Origin: Mycobacterium europaeum
Lineage (GTDB): Bacteria > Actinomycetota > Actinomycetes > Mycobacteriales > Mycobacteriaceae
DNA: 64,000 bases
Reading direction: 5' to 3'
Assembly (NCBI RefSeq): GCF_002102155.1
Contig: NZ_LQOU01000019.1
Span: forward strand, 1 to 64,000
Position 1 is the stretch's first letter. Every line of letters starts with the position of its first letter. This document shows positions 26,700-35,932 of this stretch, in pieces. The translations under genes and the position numbers were made by a program. The notes below the pieces were generated by a model, which was not told the origin of the DNA, made no database searches, and saw only the letters and a program-made list of their open reading frames with translations.

Positions 26700-27575
26700 G
26701 TGAGCCTGCCCGCCCGGCCCAAGCCGTTGTTCGCCGACATCGATGACGTCTCCCGACGGTTGGCCGAGACCGGTTATCTTCCCGATACCGCGACCGCGAC
26801 CGCGGTGTTCCTGGCCGACCGGCTGGGCAAGCCGCTGCTGGTGGAGGGCCCCGCCGGCGTCGGTAAGACCGAGCTCGCGCGCGCCGTCGCCGAGGCGACG
26901 GGCTCGGGACTGGTCCGGCTGCAGTGCTACGAAGGGGTGGACGAGGCCCGCGCGCTCTACGAGTGGAATCACGCCAAGCAGATCCTGCGCATCCAGGCCG
27001 GCTCCGGGGACTGGGATCAAACCAAAGACGACGTGTTCAGCGAGGAATTCCTGCTGCAACGCCCGCTGCTGACCGCCATCCGGCGCACCGAGCCCACGGT
27101 GCTGCTGATCGACGAGACCGACAAGGCCGACATCGAAATCGAGGGGCTGCTGCTCGAGGTGCTGTCCGACTTCGCGGTGACCGTCCCGGAACTGGGCACG
27201 ATCACCGCCGAGCGGACACCGTTCGTGGTCTTGACCTCCAACGCCACCCGGGAACTGTCCGAGGCCCTCAAACGTCGATGCCTGTTCTTACACATCGACT
27301 TTCCCAGTCCCGAGCTGGAGCGCCGCATCCTGTTGTCGCGGGTGCCCGAATTGCCCCAGCACCTCGCCGAGGAGCTGGTACGCATCATCGGCGTGCTGCG
27401 CGGCATGCAGCTCAAGAAGGTGCCGTCCATCGCCGAGACCATCGACTGGGGCCGCACGCTGCTCGCGCTGGGCCTCGACACCATCGACGACTCCGTCGTC
27501 GCCGCCACGCTGGGTGTGGTGCTCAAGCACCAATCCGACCAGCAGCGCGCGAGCGGCGAGCTCCGGTTGAACTAG
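26700..27575 (+). CDS. MoxR-type AAA+ ATPase (Rv2426c type)
   Basis: This 291-residue ATPase has Walker A GPAGVGKT (50-57), Walker B VLLIDETDKAD (about 137-147) and sensor motif LTSNATREL. MoxR proteins are chaperone-like ATPases that act on metal cofactor insertion or protein complexes, nearly always with a VWA partner. GTG 26700 is chosen because AGGAGA (26685-26690) lies before it. The VWA gene follows 9 bases after the stop, so they form an operon. Confidence 0.93.
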   Translation: MSLPARPKPLFADIDDVSRRLAETGYLPDTATATAVFLADRLGKPLLVEGPAGVGKTELARAVAEATGSGLVRLQCYEGVDEARALYEWNHAKQILRIQAGSGDWDQTKDDVFSEEFLLQRPLLTAIRRTEPTVLLIDETDKADIEIEGLLLEVLSDFAVTVPELGTITAERTPFVVLTSNATRELSEALKRRCLFLHIDFPSPELERRILLSRVPELPQHLAEELVRIIGVLRGMQLKKVPSIAETIDWGRTLLALGLDTIDDSVVAATLGVVLKHQSDQQRASGELRLN

Positions 27576-27584
27576 GAATCACCG

Positions 27585-29030
27585 ATGGCCCCACGTCGCA
27601 TCCGGCCCGCCCGGCCGCTCGCCCCGCACGGACTGCCCGGTCACCTGGTCGGCTTCGTGGAAGCGCTTCGCGGAGTGGGTATTTCGGTGGGTCCGTCGGA
27701 GACCGTGGACGCCGGCCGGGTGATGGCCACCCTGGGTCTGGGCGACCGCGATGTGCTGCGGGAGGGCATCGCGTGCGCCGTGCTGCGCAGTCCGGAACAC
27801 CGCGAGACCTACGACGCCATGTTCGACCTGTGGTTCCCCGCCGCGTTGGGCGCTCGCGCCGTCGTCACCGACGAGGACGCCGACGGGGCGCGAGATGACT
27901 CGCTGCCGCCCGACGACGTCGAGGCGATGCGCCAGATGCTGGTCGACCTGCTTACCGAGAATCCCGACCTCGCCGACATGGATGAGCGGCTCGTCGCGAT
28001 GATCGCACGCATCGTGGAGGCCTACGGCAAGTACAGCTCCAGCCGCGGGCCGTCCTTCTCCTCGTACCAGGCGCTCAAGGCGATGGCGCTGGACGAACTG
28101 GAGGCGAAGTTGCTGGCGGGGCTCCTCGCCCCCTACGGTGACGAGCCGACACCCACCCAGGAGCAGATCGCCAAAGCGCTTGCCGCGCAGCGCATCACCC
28201 AGTTGCGCAAGATGGTCGACGCCGAGACCAAGCGGCGCACCGCCGAACAACTCGGGCGTGACCACGTCCAGATGTACGGCATCCCCCAGCTTTCCGAGAA
28301 CGTCGAGTTCCTGCGCGCCTCCGGGGACCAGCTGCGCCAGATGCAGCGGGTGGTGGCCCCGCTGGCCCGGACGCTGGCCACCCGGCTGGCGGCCCGGCGG
28401 CGACGCAGCCGCGCCGGGGTGATCGACCTGCGCAAGACACTGCGCAAGTCGATGTCCACCGGCGGCGTGCCGATCGACGTGGTGCTGGCCAAACCCCGCC
28501 CGGCACGCCCGGAACTGGTGGTGCTGTGCGACGTGTCCGGTTCGGTCGCCGGGTTCAGCCATTTCACCCTGCTGTTGGTACACGCTCTGCGCCAACAGTT
28601 CTCGCGGGTCAGGGTGTTCGCGTTCATCGACACCACCGACGAGGTGACCCATATGTTCGGCCCGGAAGCCGATCTGGCCGTGGCGATCCAGCGGATCACC
28701 CGGGAGGCCGGGGTGTACAGCCGCGACGGGCATTCCGATTACGGCAACGCCTTCGCGTCCTTCGTGCAGGCGTTCCCCAACGTGCTGTCACCGCGCAGCT
28801 CGCTGCTGGTGCTCGGCGACGGCCGCACCAACTACCGCAATCCCGAGACCGGTCTGCTGGCCCACATGGTGACCGCCAGCCGGCACGCGCACTGGCTGAA
28901 CCCCGAGCCCAGGCATCTGTGGGGCAGCGGCGACTCGGCGGTGCCGCGCTACCAGGAGATCATCACGATGCACGAATGCCGGTCGGCCAAGCAGCTCGCC
29001 ACGGTGATCGACCAGCTGTTGCCCGTCTGA
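27585..29030 (+). CDS. VWA (CoxE-like) domain protein, MoxR partner (Rv2425c type)
   Basis: This 481-residue protein has a helical, charged N-terminal part (about 1-290) and a C-terminal von Willebrand A domain with MIDAS motif DVSGS (Asp316, Ser318, Ser320). It has no signal peptide or membrane segment, so it is cytoplasmic. CoxE-like proteins work with MoxR ATPases in maturation of enzymes such as CO dehydrogenase, but no such enzyme is encoded nearby, so the client is unknown. A hairpin follows the stop. Confidence 0.9.
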   Translation: MAPRRIRPARPLAPHGLPGHLVGFVEALRGVGISVGPSETVDAGRVMATLGLGDRDVLREGIACAVLRSPEHRETYDAMFDLWFPAALGARAVVTDEDADGARDDSLPPDDVEAMRQMLVDLLTENPDLADMDERLVAMIARIVEAYGKYSSSRGPSFSSYQALKAMALDELEAKLLAGLLAPYGDEPTPTQEQIAKALAAQRITQLRKMVDAETKRRTAEQLGRDHVQMYGIPQLSENVEFLRASGDQLRQMQRVVAPLARTLATRLAARRRRSRAGVIDLRKTLRKSMSTGGVPIDVVLAKPRPARPELVVLCDVSGSVAGFSHFTLLLVHALRQQFSRVRVFAFIDTTDEVTHMFGPEADLAVAIQRITREAGVYSRDGHSDYGNAFASFVQAFPNVLSPRSSLLVLGDGRTNYRNPETGLLAHMVTASRHAHWLNPEPRHLWGSGDSAVPRYQEIITMHECRSAKQLATVIDQLLPV

Positions 29031-29036
29031 ATTCTG

Positions 29037-29056
29037 CCCAGCCCGCGTCGGCTGGG
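29037..29056 (+). terminator. Hairpin after the VWA gene
   Basis: A 7-bp perfect stem (CCCAGCC at 29037-29043 with GGCTGGG at 29050-29056), 6-base loop, starts 6 bases after the stop. The flanking ATTC and AAT can extend pairing across a small bulge. Confidence 0.55.
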
Positions 29057-29081
29057 AATCGGGCGACAACGCCGCCTCAAG

Positions 29082-29087
29082 TAAGCT
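29082..29087 (+). promoter_or_regulatory. -10 box TAAGCT, leaderless start for nadD
   Basis: TAAGCT lies 8 bases before the nadD GTG, just after the upstream terminator. It would start the nadD-rsfS-gpgP-octT operon. Confidence 0.5.
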
Positions 29088-29095
29088 GGCAAATC

Positions 29096-29764
29096 GTGCA
29101 AAAGCAGCTGCGCAGGCTGGGCGTGATGGGTGGGACGTTCGATCCCATCCATTACGGGCACCTGGTTGCCGCCAGTGAGGTCGCCGACCTGTTCGACCTC
29201 GACGAAGTGGTGTTCGTGCCCAGCGGTCAGCCCTGGCAGAAGGACCGGCACGTGTCCGCCGCCGAGGACCGGTACCTGATGACGGTGATCGCCACCGCGT
29301 CCAACCCGCGCTTTTCGGTGAGCCGCGTCGACATCGACCGCGGCGGGCCCACCTATACCAAGGACACCCTGCGGGATCTGCACGCCGTCAACCCCGATTC
29401 GCAGCTGTACTTCATCACCGGCGCCGACGCGCTGGCCTCCATCCTGTCGTGGCAGGGCTGGGAGGAGATGTTTCAGCTCGCGCGGTTCGTCGGCGTCAGC
29501 CGGCCCGGATACGAGCTGCGGCGTGAACACATCACCGGCGTCCTGGGCGAGCTGGACGACGATGTGCTGACGCTCGTCGAAATCCCGGCGCTGGCGATCT
29601 CGTCGACCGATTGCCGTCTGCGCGCCCAGCAGCGCCGGCCCCTGTGGTATCTGATGCCCGACGGCGTGGTGCAGTACGTCTCCAAGCGCCGGCTGTATCG
29701 CGGCGGCGAAAAACCGAAGGACACCGTGAGCCGTTCAACCCTGCCCGCCGGGAACAACACGTGA
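29096..29764 (+). CDS. nadD: Nicotinate-nucleotide adenylyltransferase
   Basis: This 222-residue enzyme adenylates nicotinate mononucleotide to NaAD, the substrate of NadE (encoded 10 kb upstream). The nucleotidyltransferase motif [12 protein letters not shown] (about 12-23) and the ISSTDCR motif near residue 170 are canonical. GTG 29096 fits the -10 box; the open frame continues upstream into the VWA gene and is not used. Its stop overlaps the rsfS GTG (GTGA), beginning a run of overlapping genes. Confidence 0.97.
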   Translation: MQKQLRRLGVMGGTFDPIHYGHLVAASEVADLFDLDEVVFVPSGQPWQKDRHVSAAEDRYLMTVIATASNPRFSVSRVDIDRGGPTYTKDTLRDLHAVNPDSQLYFITGADALASILSWQGWEEMFQLARFVGVSRPGYELRREHITGVLGELDDDVLTLVEIPALAISSTDCRLRAQQRRPLWYLMPDGVVQYVSKRRLYRGGEKPKDTVSRSTLPAGNNT

Positions 29765-30150
29765 CCGCCACCCAGGAGGCCATCGACATGGCGACCGTGG
29801 CGGCCGGCGCGGCCGCCTCCAAACTGGCCGACGACGTCGTCGTGATCGACGTCTCAGGCCAGCTGGTCATCACGGACTGCTTCGTCATCGCGTCGGCGTC
29901 CAACGAGCGGCAGGTCAACGCCATCGTCGACGAGGTCGAGGAGAAGATGCGCCGGGCCGGCTACAAGCCCGCGCGCCGGGAGGGCACCCGGGAGGGCCGC
30001 TGGACGCTGCTGGACTACCGCGACATCGTCGTGCACATCCAGCACCAGGACGACCGCGACTTCTATGCCCTGGACCGGTTGTGGGGTGACTGCCCGGTGG
30101 TGCCGGTGGACCTGGCGGACCTCCCCGAAGATCCAGCGGGCACGCAATGA
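29761..30150 (+). CDS. rsfS: Ribosomal silencing factor RsfS
   Basis: At 129 residues it has the size and motifs of the DUF143/Iojap family ([23 protein letters not shown] and the [13 protein letters not shown] segment). RsfS binds ribosomal protein L14 and blocks subunit joining in starvation. GTG 29761 overlaps the nadD stop by 4 bases, and the rsfS stop overlaps gpgP by 4 bases. The nadD-rsfS pair is widely conserved. Confidence 0.96.
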   Translation: MTATQEAIDMATVAAGAAASKLADDVVVIDVSGQLVITDCFVIASASNERQVNAIVDEVEEKMRRAGYKPARREGTREGRWTLLDYRDIVVHIQHQDDRDFYALDRLWGDCPVVPVDLADLPEDPAGTQ

Positions 30151-30818
30151 CCATTCGTCGCCTGATCATGTTGCGGCACGGGCAAACCGAGTTCAACGCC
30201 GGTAGCCGGATGCAGGGCCAGCTGGATTCTCAACTCAGTGAACTCGGGCGGGCACAAGCCGTCGCCGCCGCCGAGGTGCTGGGCAAGCTGCAGCCGTTGC
30301 TGATCGTCTCGTCGGACCTGCATCGCGCCTACGACACGGCGATCCGACTGGGGGAGCGCACCGGCCTGCCCATCCGGGTGGACCCGCGGTTGCGGGAAAC
30401 CCATCTCGGCGAGTGGCAGGGGCTGACGCACACCGAGGTCGACGCGCAGGCCCCCGGCGCCCGGCTGGCCTGGCGCGAAGACGCCACCTGGGCACCGCAC
30501 GGCGGAGAGAGCCGGGTCGACGTCGCCGCCCGCAGCGTGCCGTTGGTCGCCGAATTGGTGTCCGGCGAGCCGGAGTGGGGCGGCCTCCAGCATGCCGATC
30601 GCCCGGTCGTGCTGGTGGCCCACGGCGGCCTGATCGCCGCGCTGTCGGCCGCGCTGCTGAAGCTTCCGGTGGCCAACTGGCCGATGTTGGGCGGCATGGG
30701 CAATGCCAGCTGGGTGCAACTTTCGGGCCATTCGGACGAGGACGCGGGCGTGGCCGCCATCCGCTGGCGCCTCGACGTCTGGAACGCTTCGGCGCAGGTG
30801 TCCAACGATGTCCTGTGA
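30147..30818 (+). CDS. gpgP: Glucosyl-3-phosphoglycerate phosphatase (histidine phosphatase family)
   Basis: This 223-residue histidine phosphatase has the catalytic [10 protein letters not shown] (His11) at its N-terminus and a second His in [10 protein letters not shown]. The M. tuberculosis orthologue at this position (Rv2419c) removes phosphate from glucosyl-3-phosphoglycerate, an early step of methylglucose lipopolysaccharide (MGLP) synthesis. The ATG overlaps the rsfS stop, and its 3' end overlaps octT by 11 bases. Assignment depends on synteny and length, because the family also includes phosphoglycerate mutases. Confidence 0.88.
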   Translation: MTIRRLIMLRHGQTEFNAGSRMQGQLDSQLSELGRAQAVAAAEVLGKLQPLLIVSSDLHRAYDTAIRLGERTGLPIRVDPRLRETHLGEWQGLTHTEVDAQAPGARLAWREDATWAPHGGESRVDVAARSVPLVAELVSGEPEWGGLQHADRPVVLVAHGGLIAALSAALLKLPVANWPMLGGMGNASWVQLSGHSDEDAGVAAIRWRLDVWNASAQVSNDVL

Positions 30819-31557
30819 GGCCCGGCCCACGCTGCTGATATTCGCCGACTCGCTGGCCTATTACGGGCCGACCGGCGGCCTGCCCGCCGACGATCCCCGC
30901 ATCTGGCCCAACATCGTTGCCGCCCAATTGGGTTGGGATGTCGAGCTGATCGGCCGCATCGGTTGGACCTGCCGCGACATCTGGTGGGCCGCGACCCAGG
31001 ACCCGCGCGCCTGGGCGGCGCTGCCGAGGGCGGGCGCGGTCATCTTCGCCACCGGCGGCATGGATTCGCTGCCGTCGGTGCTGCCGACGGCGCTGCGCGA
31101 GCTGATCCGCTACGTGCGGCCCCCCCGCCTCCGGCGTTGGGTGCGCGACGGCTACGGCTGGCTGCAGCCCAGGCTGTCGCCGGTGGCGCGCTCCGCGTTG
31201 CCTGCGCACCTGAGCGTCGATTACCTCGAACAGACCCGCGGCGCAATCGATTTCAACCGCCCCGGCATCCCCATCGTGGCGTCGCTGCCGTCGGTGCACA
31301 TCGCCGAAACCTACGGCAGGGCGCATCACGGCCGCCCCGCCACCGCGGCGGCCATCACCGAGTGGGCGCAAAGCCACGATGTTCCCCTGGTGGATCTCAA
31401 AGCGGCCGTTGCCGAACACGTCATGAGCGGACGGGGGAATCCCGACGGGATCCACTGGAACTTCGAAGCCCACCAGGCGGTAGCCGAGTTGATGCTCAAG
31501 GCGCTGGCCGAGGCCGTGGACAAGGCTCAAGCGCCGACCGACAAGCCGCGCGGATAG
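30808..31557 (+). CDS. octT: Diglucosylglycerate octanoyltransferase (SGNH fold)
   Basis: This 249-residue SGNH-hydrolase-like protein has an N-terminal block (FADSLAYYG) with the nucleophile Ser and a C-terminal DGIHWN motif supplying Asp/His. At this position M. tuberculosis has Rv2418c, described as OctT, which octanoylates the early MGLP precursor. The ATG at 30808 overlaps gpgP by 11 bases, consistent with joint synthesis of two successive MGLP enzymes. Confidence 0.85.
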   Translation: MSCEARPTLLIFADSLAYYGPTGGLPADDPRIWPNIVAAQLGWDVELIGRIGWTCRDIWWAATQDPRAWAALPRAGAVIFATGGMDSLPSVLPTALRELIRYVRPPRLRRWVRDGYGWLQPRLSPVARSALPAHLSVDYLEQTRGAIDFNRPGIPIVASLPSVHIAETYGRAHHGRPATAAAITEWAQSHDVPLVDLKAAVAEHVMSGRGNPDGIHWNFEAHQAVAELMLKALAEAVDKAQAPTDKPRG

Positions 31558-31561
31558 CGTC

Positions 31562-32392
31562 ATGCCTGTCGTGGTGGTGACCGACGCGTCGGCGCGCTTG
31601 CCGGCGGAGCTGCTGGACAAGTGGGCGATCCGCGTTGTGCCGCTGCACATCCTGCTCGACGGTGTCGATCTGCGCGACGGCGTGGACGAGATCCCCGAGG
31701 ACGTCTACCAGCGCCACGCCACCACCGCGGCGGCCACCCCGGCCGAACTGGCCGACGCCTACCAGCAGGCGCTGGCCGACAGCGGCGGGGACGGCGTGGT
31801 GGCGGTGCATCTCTCGTCGGCGCTGTCGGGAACCTGCGGCGCGGCCGAACGGACCGCCGCGGACCTGGACCCCCACGTCCGGGTCGTCGACTCGAGGTCG
31901 ACCGCGATGGGCACGGGCTTCATCGCGCTGGCCGCCGCGCGGGCCGCGGCCGCCGGGGGCGACCTCGACGCCGTTGCCGACGCGGCGAAACTGGCTGTGC
32001 GGCACAGCCATGCGTTCATGGTGGTGCACCGACTGGACAACCTGCGCCGCAGTGGACGGATCGGCGGAGCCAAGGCCTGGCTGGGGACCGCGCTGGCGCT
32101 CAAGCCGCTGCTGCGCATCGACGACGGCAAACTCGTTCTGGCGCAACGGGTGCGCACCGTCACCCACGCGACCGAGACGATGGTCGACCGGGTCTGCGAG
32201 GTGGTGGGCGAGGGTCCCGCCGCGCTCGCGGTCCACCACGTCGCCAATCCGGACGGCGCCAAGGAGGTGGCGGCGACGCTGGCGCGGCGGTTACCCGCGT
32301 GCGAGCCGGCGATCATCACCCCGTTGGGGCCGGTGCTGGCGTTGCACGTCGGCGCCGGCGCGGTCGCGGTCTGCGTGCAGCTACCGACCTAG
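31562..32392 (+). CDS. DegV family fatty-acid-binding protein
   Basis: This 276-residue DegV protein (Rv2417c type) has the VVTDASARLP start, the SSALSGTCGAAE motif (about 82-93) that binds the fatty acid carboxylate, and the DNLRRSGRIGGAKAWLG segment. DegV/FakB proteins bind fatty acids for phosphorylation by FakA kinases; no fakA gene is in this window. It starts 4 bases after octT. Its stop codon overlaps that of the convergent mmpL gene, marking the left border of accessory block 2. Confidence 0.92.
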   Translation: MPVVVVTDASARLPAELLDKWAIRVVPLHILLDGVDLRDGVDEIPEDVYQRHATTAAATPAELADAYQQALADSGGDGVVAVHLSSALSGTCGAAERTAADLDPHVRVVDSRSTAMGTGFIALAAARAAAAGGDLDAVADAAKLAVRHSHAFMVVHRLDNLRRSGRIGGAKAWLGTALALKPLLRIDDGKLVLAQRVRTVTHATETMVDRVCEVVGEGPAALAVHHVANPDGAKEVAATLARRLPACEPAIITPLGPVLALHVGAGAVAVCVQLPT

Positions 32393-35298
32393 GCCGGCGC
32401 CGCGCGCAGGGCGTTGTCGCCGCGCGGATGCACCACCTGCGGCCACCAGAACCACCGCCCCAGCAGCGTCGCGATCGACGGCATCAGCAGGGTGCGCACG
32501 ATCAGGGTGTCGAGCAGCAGACCGATGCAGACCGTCGACCCGAACTGGCCGAGCACCCGTAGGTCGCTGCCGAGCATCGATGCCATGGTGAAGGCGAACA
32601 CCAGGCCCGCCGCGGTCACCACGCCACCGGTACCGGCCATCGACCGGATGATCCCCGTCTTGAGCCCGGCATGGATCTCCTCTTTGAACCGGGAGACCAG
32701 CAGCAGGTTGTAGTCGGACCCGACAGCCAACAGGATGATGACCGAGAGCGCCATCACGATCCAGTGGATCCTGATACCGAACAAATCCTGCCAAATGAGC
32801 ACGGACAACCCGAACGACGCCGCGATCGAGCTGGCGGCGGTGCCGACGATCACCAACGCGGCCACCACACTCCTGGTGAGCAGCAGCATGATCATGAAGA
32901 TCAGCGTCAGCGCCGACACCACGGCGATCATCAGGTCGTACTTCTCGCCGTCGGCCATGTCCCGGAACGTCGGGGCGGTCCCCCCGAGGTAGATCCGCGC
33001 ATCCGACAGCGACGACTGCTTCAGCGCCTCCTGGGCGGCGGTGCGCTCGGCGTCGACTCGCGAAATGCCTTCCGGTGTCATCGGATCGCTCTGATGGGTG
33101 ATGAAGAACCGCGCCGACTTGCCGTCCGGTGACAAGAACATGCGCAGCCCCGTCTGGAAGTCGGGGTTCTGGAACGCCTCCGGTGGCAGGTAGAAGAAGT
33201 CGTCGTTCTTCGACGCGTCGAAGCTCTGACCCATGACGATCGCGGTGTTGCTCATCGCCTCCATCTGGTCGATCATCGCCTTGAACGTCTGGTACAGCGT
33301 CAGCGTGATGCCCCTGGTGGTCTTCAGCGTCGTGATCAGCGTGGGAAACAGCGCGTTGAGGTCGTGGGTGGCTTTGGCGGTGTGCTGGATATCGGCCGTG
33401 AGGTAGTGGAACTGTTCGGCCAGCTGGTCGAAGCCGTCGAACGTGTCGAAGAGGGACCGCAACCCGATGCACACCGGGATGTCGTAGCAGTGCCTCTCCC
33501 AGTAGAAGTAGGAGCGGATCGGCCGGAAGGTGTCGTCGAAATCGGCGATGTGGTCGCGCAGGGTGTCGGTGATCTGCGACGTCACCGCCGTGGTCTTCGC
33601 GCTGTCGTCCGCGGCGTTGGCCAGGTCCAGCGACACCTCGTATTGCCGTTGCGTGGTGTCGATCTGGGTCTGCAGGTCGTCGGCCATCCTGAGGATGTCG
33701 GCGATGCGCTCCTTGAGGAAGCCCATGTTCTGCATCGTGGTCTGACTTTGGATGCTGTTCTGGAACGGTATCGAGCTGTGCTGAATCGGAATGCCCAGCG
33801 GCCTGGTGATGTCCTGCACCATCGCGATCCCGAGCGTGCGCATCTCGTTCTTGGCCACCCGGTCCAACACCAGCATGTCGGCGGGGTTTCGCATGTCATG
33901 GTCGGACTCCACCATCAACATGTCGGGGTTCATCCGGGCCTGCGAGAAATGGCGGTCGGCGGCCGCTTGCCCGAGATTGGACGGGGCGGAGGCCGGTAGG
34001 TAGTACCGGTCGTTGTAGCTCGTCTTGTAGCTCGGCAGGGCGATCATGCCGACCAGGACGACCGCGGCGCTGACGGCCAGAACCGGTGCCGGCCAGCGCA
34101 CGACCGCGGTGCCGACCCGCCGCCAGAGCCGTCCGCCCTTGGCCGCCCGCTTGGACTCGAAGAAGTGAAAACGGCTGCCCACGAAGACAACAGCGGGACC
34201 CAGCGTGAGTCCGGCCAGAACCACCACCAGCATGCCGATCGCGACGGGTGCGCCCATGGTGTTGAACCAGGGCAGCCGCGTGAAGCTCAGGCAGTAGGTG
34301 GCGCCGGCGATGGTCAGGCCCGACCCCAGCACAACGGGCGCGACCCCTTTGAAGGTGGTGTAGTAGGCGGTTTCTCGGTCCTCGCCGGCGCGCAGCGCTT
34401 CCTGGTAGCGGCCAACGAGAAAGATGCCGTAGTCGGTTCCGGCCGCGATCGCCAGCATGGTGAGGATGTTGGCGGCGAAGGTGGTGAGCCCGAAGGCGTT
34501 GTGGTACGCCAGGACCGCGACGACGCCCCGCGAACAGGCCAGTGCCACAAAGGTCATGAACAGCTGCACCAGGGTGGTGACGACGGACCGGTAGACCAGC
34601 AGCAACATGATCGCGATGGCGCCCAAGGTGAACAGCGTGATCTTGGCCAGGCTGGCGTTACCGATGATGTGCATGTCGTCGGACAGCGCCGCCGGACCGG
34701 TGACGTAGGCCTTCACGCCCGGCGGCGCCTTGTTCTCGTCGATGACCTTGCGCACGGCGTCCACGGATTCGTTGGCCAGCGTGGTGCCCTGATTGCCGGC
34801 CAGGTTGATCATCACGTAGGCGCCCTTGGAGTCGGCGCTCTGCGCGCCCGCGGCAGTGAGCCGGTCACCCCAGAAGTCCTGGATGTGCTGGATGTGCTGG
34901 GGATCCTTGCGGAGGTCCCGAATCAGCTTGTCGTAGTACTGGTGCGCGTCCTGACCGAGGGGCTGCTGGCCCTCGAGGACGATCATGACCGTGCTGTTGG
35001 AGTCGAATTCGCGGAAGTTGTGGCCCAGGCGCATCATCGCCTTCATCGACGGCGCGTCCAGCGGTGTCATCGGCGCCGAGTGGGCCTCGCCGACTTTTTC
35101 CAGCGTGGGGACGATGACGTTCACCAGCACGGTGACGAACAGCCAGCCCAGGATGATCGGGACCGCGAAAATGCGGATCGCGTGGGGAAGGTAGGGCCGG
35201 TGACCGCGCTCGGCCTTGGCTTGAGCCGGTGTCTTGATCGGACCGGTGTCCTCGGTGTCCGCGGTGTCGACCCGGCCCCTGTTGTCGGCGTCGCTCAT
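32389..35298 (-). CDS. MmpL family RND transporter (MmpL4/5-like)
   Basis: This 969-residue RND transporter has a first helix at about 45-65, two large periplasmic domains and two clusters of membrane helices. The proton-relay Asp-Tyr pairs are in GTDYGIFLVGRY and GSDYNLLLVSRF. The second periplasmic domain has the long helical, Gln/Asp-rich region seen in MmpL4/5 (coiled-coil extension, about 480-700). It belongs with the adjacent mmpS gene, whose stop overlaps its ATG (ATGA). MmpS/MmpL pairs export siderophores, glycopeptidolipids or drugs; the substrate here cannot be told. Confidence 0.93.
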   Translation of the reverse strand: MSDADNRGRVDTADTEDTGPIKTPAQAKAERGHRPYLPHAIRIFAVPIILGWLFVTVLVNVIVPTLEKVGEAHSAPMTPLDAPSMKAMMRLGHNFREFDSNSTVMIVLEGQQPLGQDAHQYYDKLIRDLRKDPQHIQHIQDFWGDRLTAAGAQSADSKGAYVMINLAGNQGTTLANESVDAVRKVIDENKAPPGVKAYVTGPAALSDDMHIIGNASLAKITLFTLGAIAIMLLLVYRSVVTTLVQLFMTFVALACSRGVVAVLAYHNAFGLTTFAANILTMLAIAAGTDYGIFLVGRYQEALRAGEDRETAYYTTFKGVAPVVLGSGLTIAGATYCLSFTRLPWFNTMGAPVAIGMLVVVLAGLTLGPAVVFVGSRFHFFESKRAAKGGRLWRRVGTAVVRWPAPVLAVSAAVVLVGMIALPSYKTSYNDRYYLPASAPSNLGQAAADRHFSQARMNPDMLMVESDHDMRNPADMLVLDRVAKNEMRTLGIAMVQDITRPLGIPIQHSSIPFQNSIQSQTTMQNMGFLKERIADILRMADDLQTQIDTTQRQYEVSLDLANAADDSAKTTAVTSQITDTLRDHIADFDDTFRPIRSYFYWERHCYDIPVCIGLRSLFDTFDGFDQLAEQFHYLTADIQHTAKATHDLNALFPTLITTLKTTRGITLTLYQTFKAMIDQMEAMSNTAIVMGQSFDASKNDDFFYLPPEAFQNPDFQTGLRMFLSPDGKSARFFITHQSDPMTPEGISRVDAERTAAQEALKQSSLSDARIYLGGTAPTFRDMADGEKYDLMIAVVSALTLIFMIMLLLTRSVVAALVIVGTAASSIAASFGLSVLIWQDLFGIRIHWIVMALSVIILLAVGSDYNLLLVSRFKEEIHAGLKTGIIRSMAGTGGVVTAAGLVFAFTMASMLGSDLRVLGQFGSTVCIGLLLDTLIVRTLLMPSIATLLGRWFWWPQVVHPRGDNALRAAPA

Positions 35299-35759
35299 GC
35301 GGACTTCACCAAGCAGAAGGTCTGGGCATTGTGGCCGCTGGAGTGCTGCTGTTCGCGGACGACGCCGTCCACGGTGATCTTGCAGCTGATCTCACTGCTG
35401 TCGCTCTGCGCCATGATGTTGGCGCTCACCGACGGCAGGGTCGTCGAGATGGTGGCCGACCACGGCAATGGCGCCGCGTTGACCTGGTGGGTGTTGGCGT
35501 TCTCGTCCCAGTAGTTGATGTTGGCCGTGGCCCCGGGCGGCCCGGTGATGTCGTAGACCACGACCTTCGGGTTGAACTGCACGATTTCGATCCCCTTGCC
35601 CGCGTTCGCGTTGAGATCCTGTGAGCCGAAAATCTTGTGGAGCCGCGACACGATCAACGCCGAAACGGCCAGGACCACCACCAGAACGAGCGGTATCCAC
35701 GCCCGTTTGAGCAAACGGGATACGGTGCCGGCTCGTGGACCCGAATCTGGACTAGCCAC
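35295..35759 (-). CDS. MmpS family periplasmic accessory protein
   Basis: This 154-residue protein has one N-terminal membrane helix (about 22-42), then a periplasmic beta-rich domain with the family motif FNPKVVVYDITGPPGATANINYW and two Cys (in ISCKITVDG and TFCLVKS) that probably form a disulfide. It begins at a GTG (35759). Coupled to the mmpL gene by a 4-base overlap. An 18-bp perfect palindrome lies 62 bases upstream. Confidence 0.93.
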   Translation of the reverse strand: MASPDSGPRAGTVSRLLKRAWIPLVLVVVLAVSALIVSRLHKIFGSQDLNANAGKGIEIVQFNPKVVVYDITGPPGATANINYWDENANTHQVNAAPLPWSATISTTLPSVSANIMAQSDSSEISCKITVDGVVREQQHSSGHNAQTFCLVKSA

Positions 35760-35820
35760 GCCTGAACCGCCTTCCGCTAACCGCCACCCCGGCGCCGCCG
35801 CAAAGCTGACCTACCTCGCC

Positions 35821-35838
35821 GGCGACACCGGTGTCGCC
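35821..35838. promoter_or_regulatory. 18-bp perfect palindrome upstream of mmpS-mmpL
   Basis: GGCGACACCGGTGTCGCC is a perfect palindrome 62 bases upstream of the mmpS start. A second repeat, CTAAG-N10-CTTAG, lies at 35854-35873. Both are candidate operators for control of the transporter. No local regulator gene is adjacent. Confidence 0.4.
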
Positions 35839-35932
35839 CGACGCTTTGCTCAGCTAAGCACTCTAAACCTTAGTGCACGCAAGCGTTCCTCCGGGGGCCT
35901 CGGTGTGCTGAACGGCACATGGCTGCGGCTGC

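Noticed and set aside
35854..35880. IdeR iron box or ECF sigma site before mmpS
   Set aside because: Matches to TTAGGTTAGSCTAACCTAA are few, and the GGAAC/GTT spacing is wrong for SigE/SigH.
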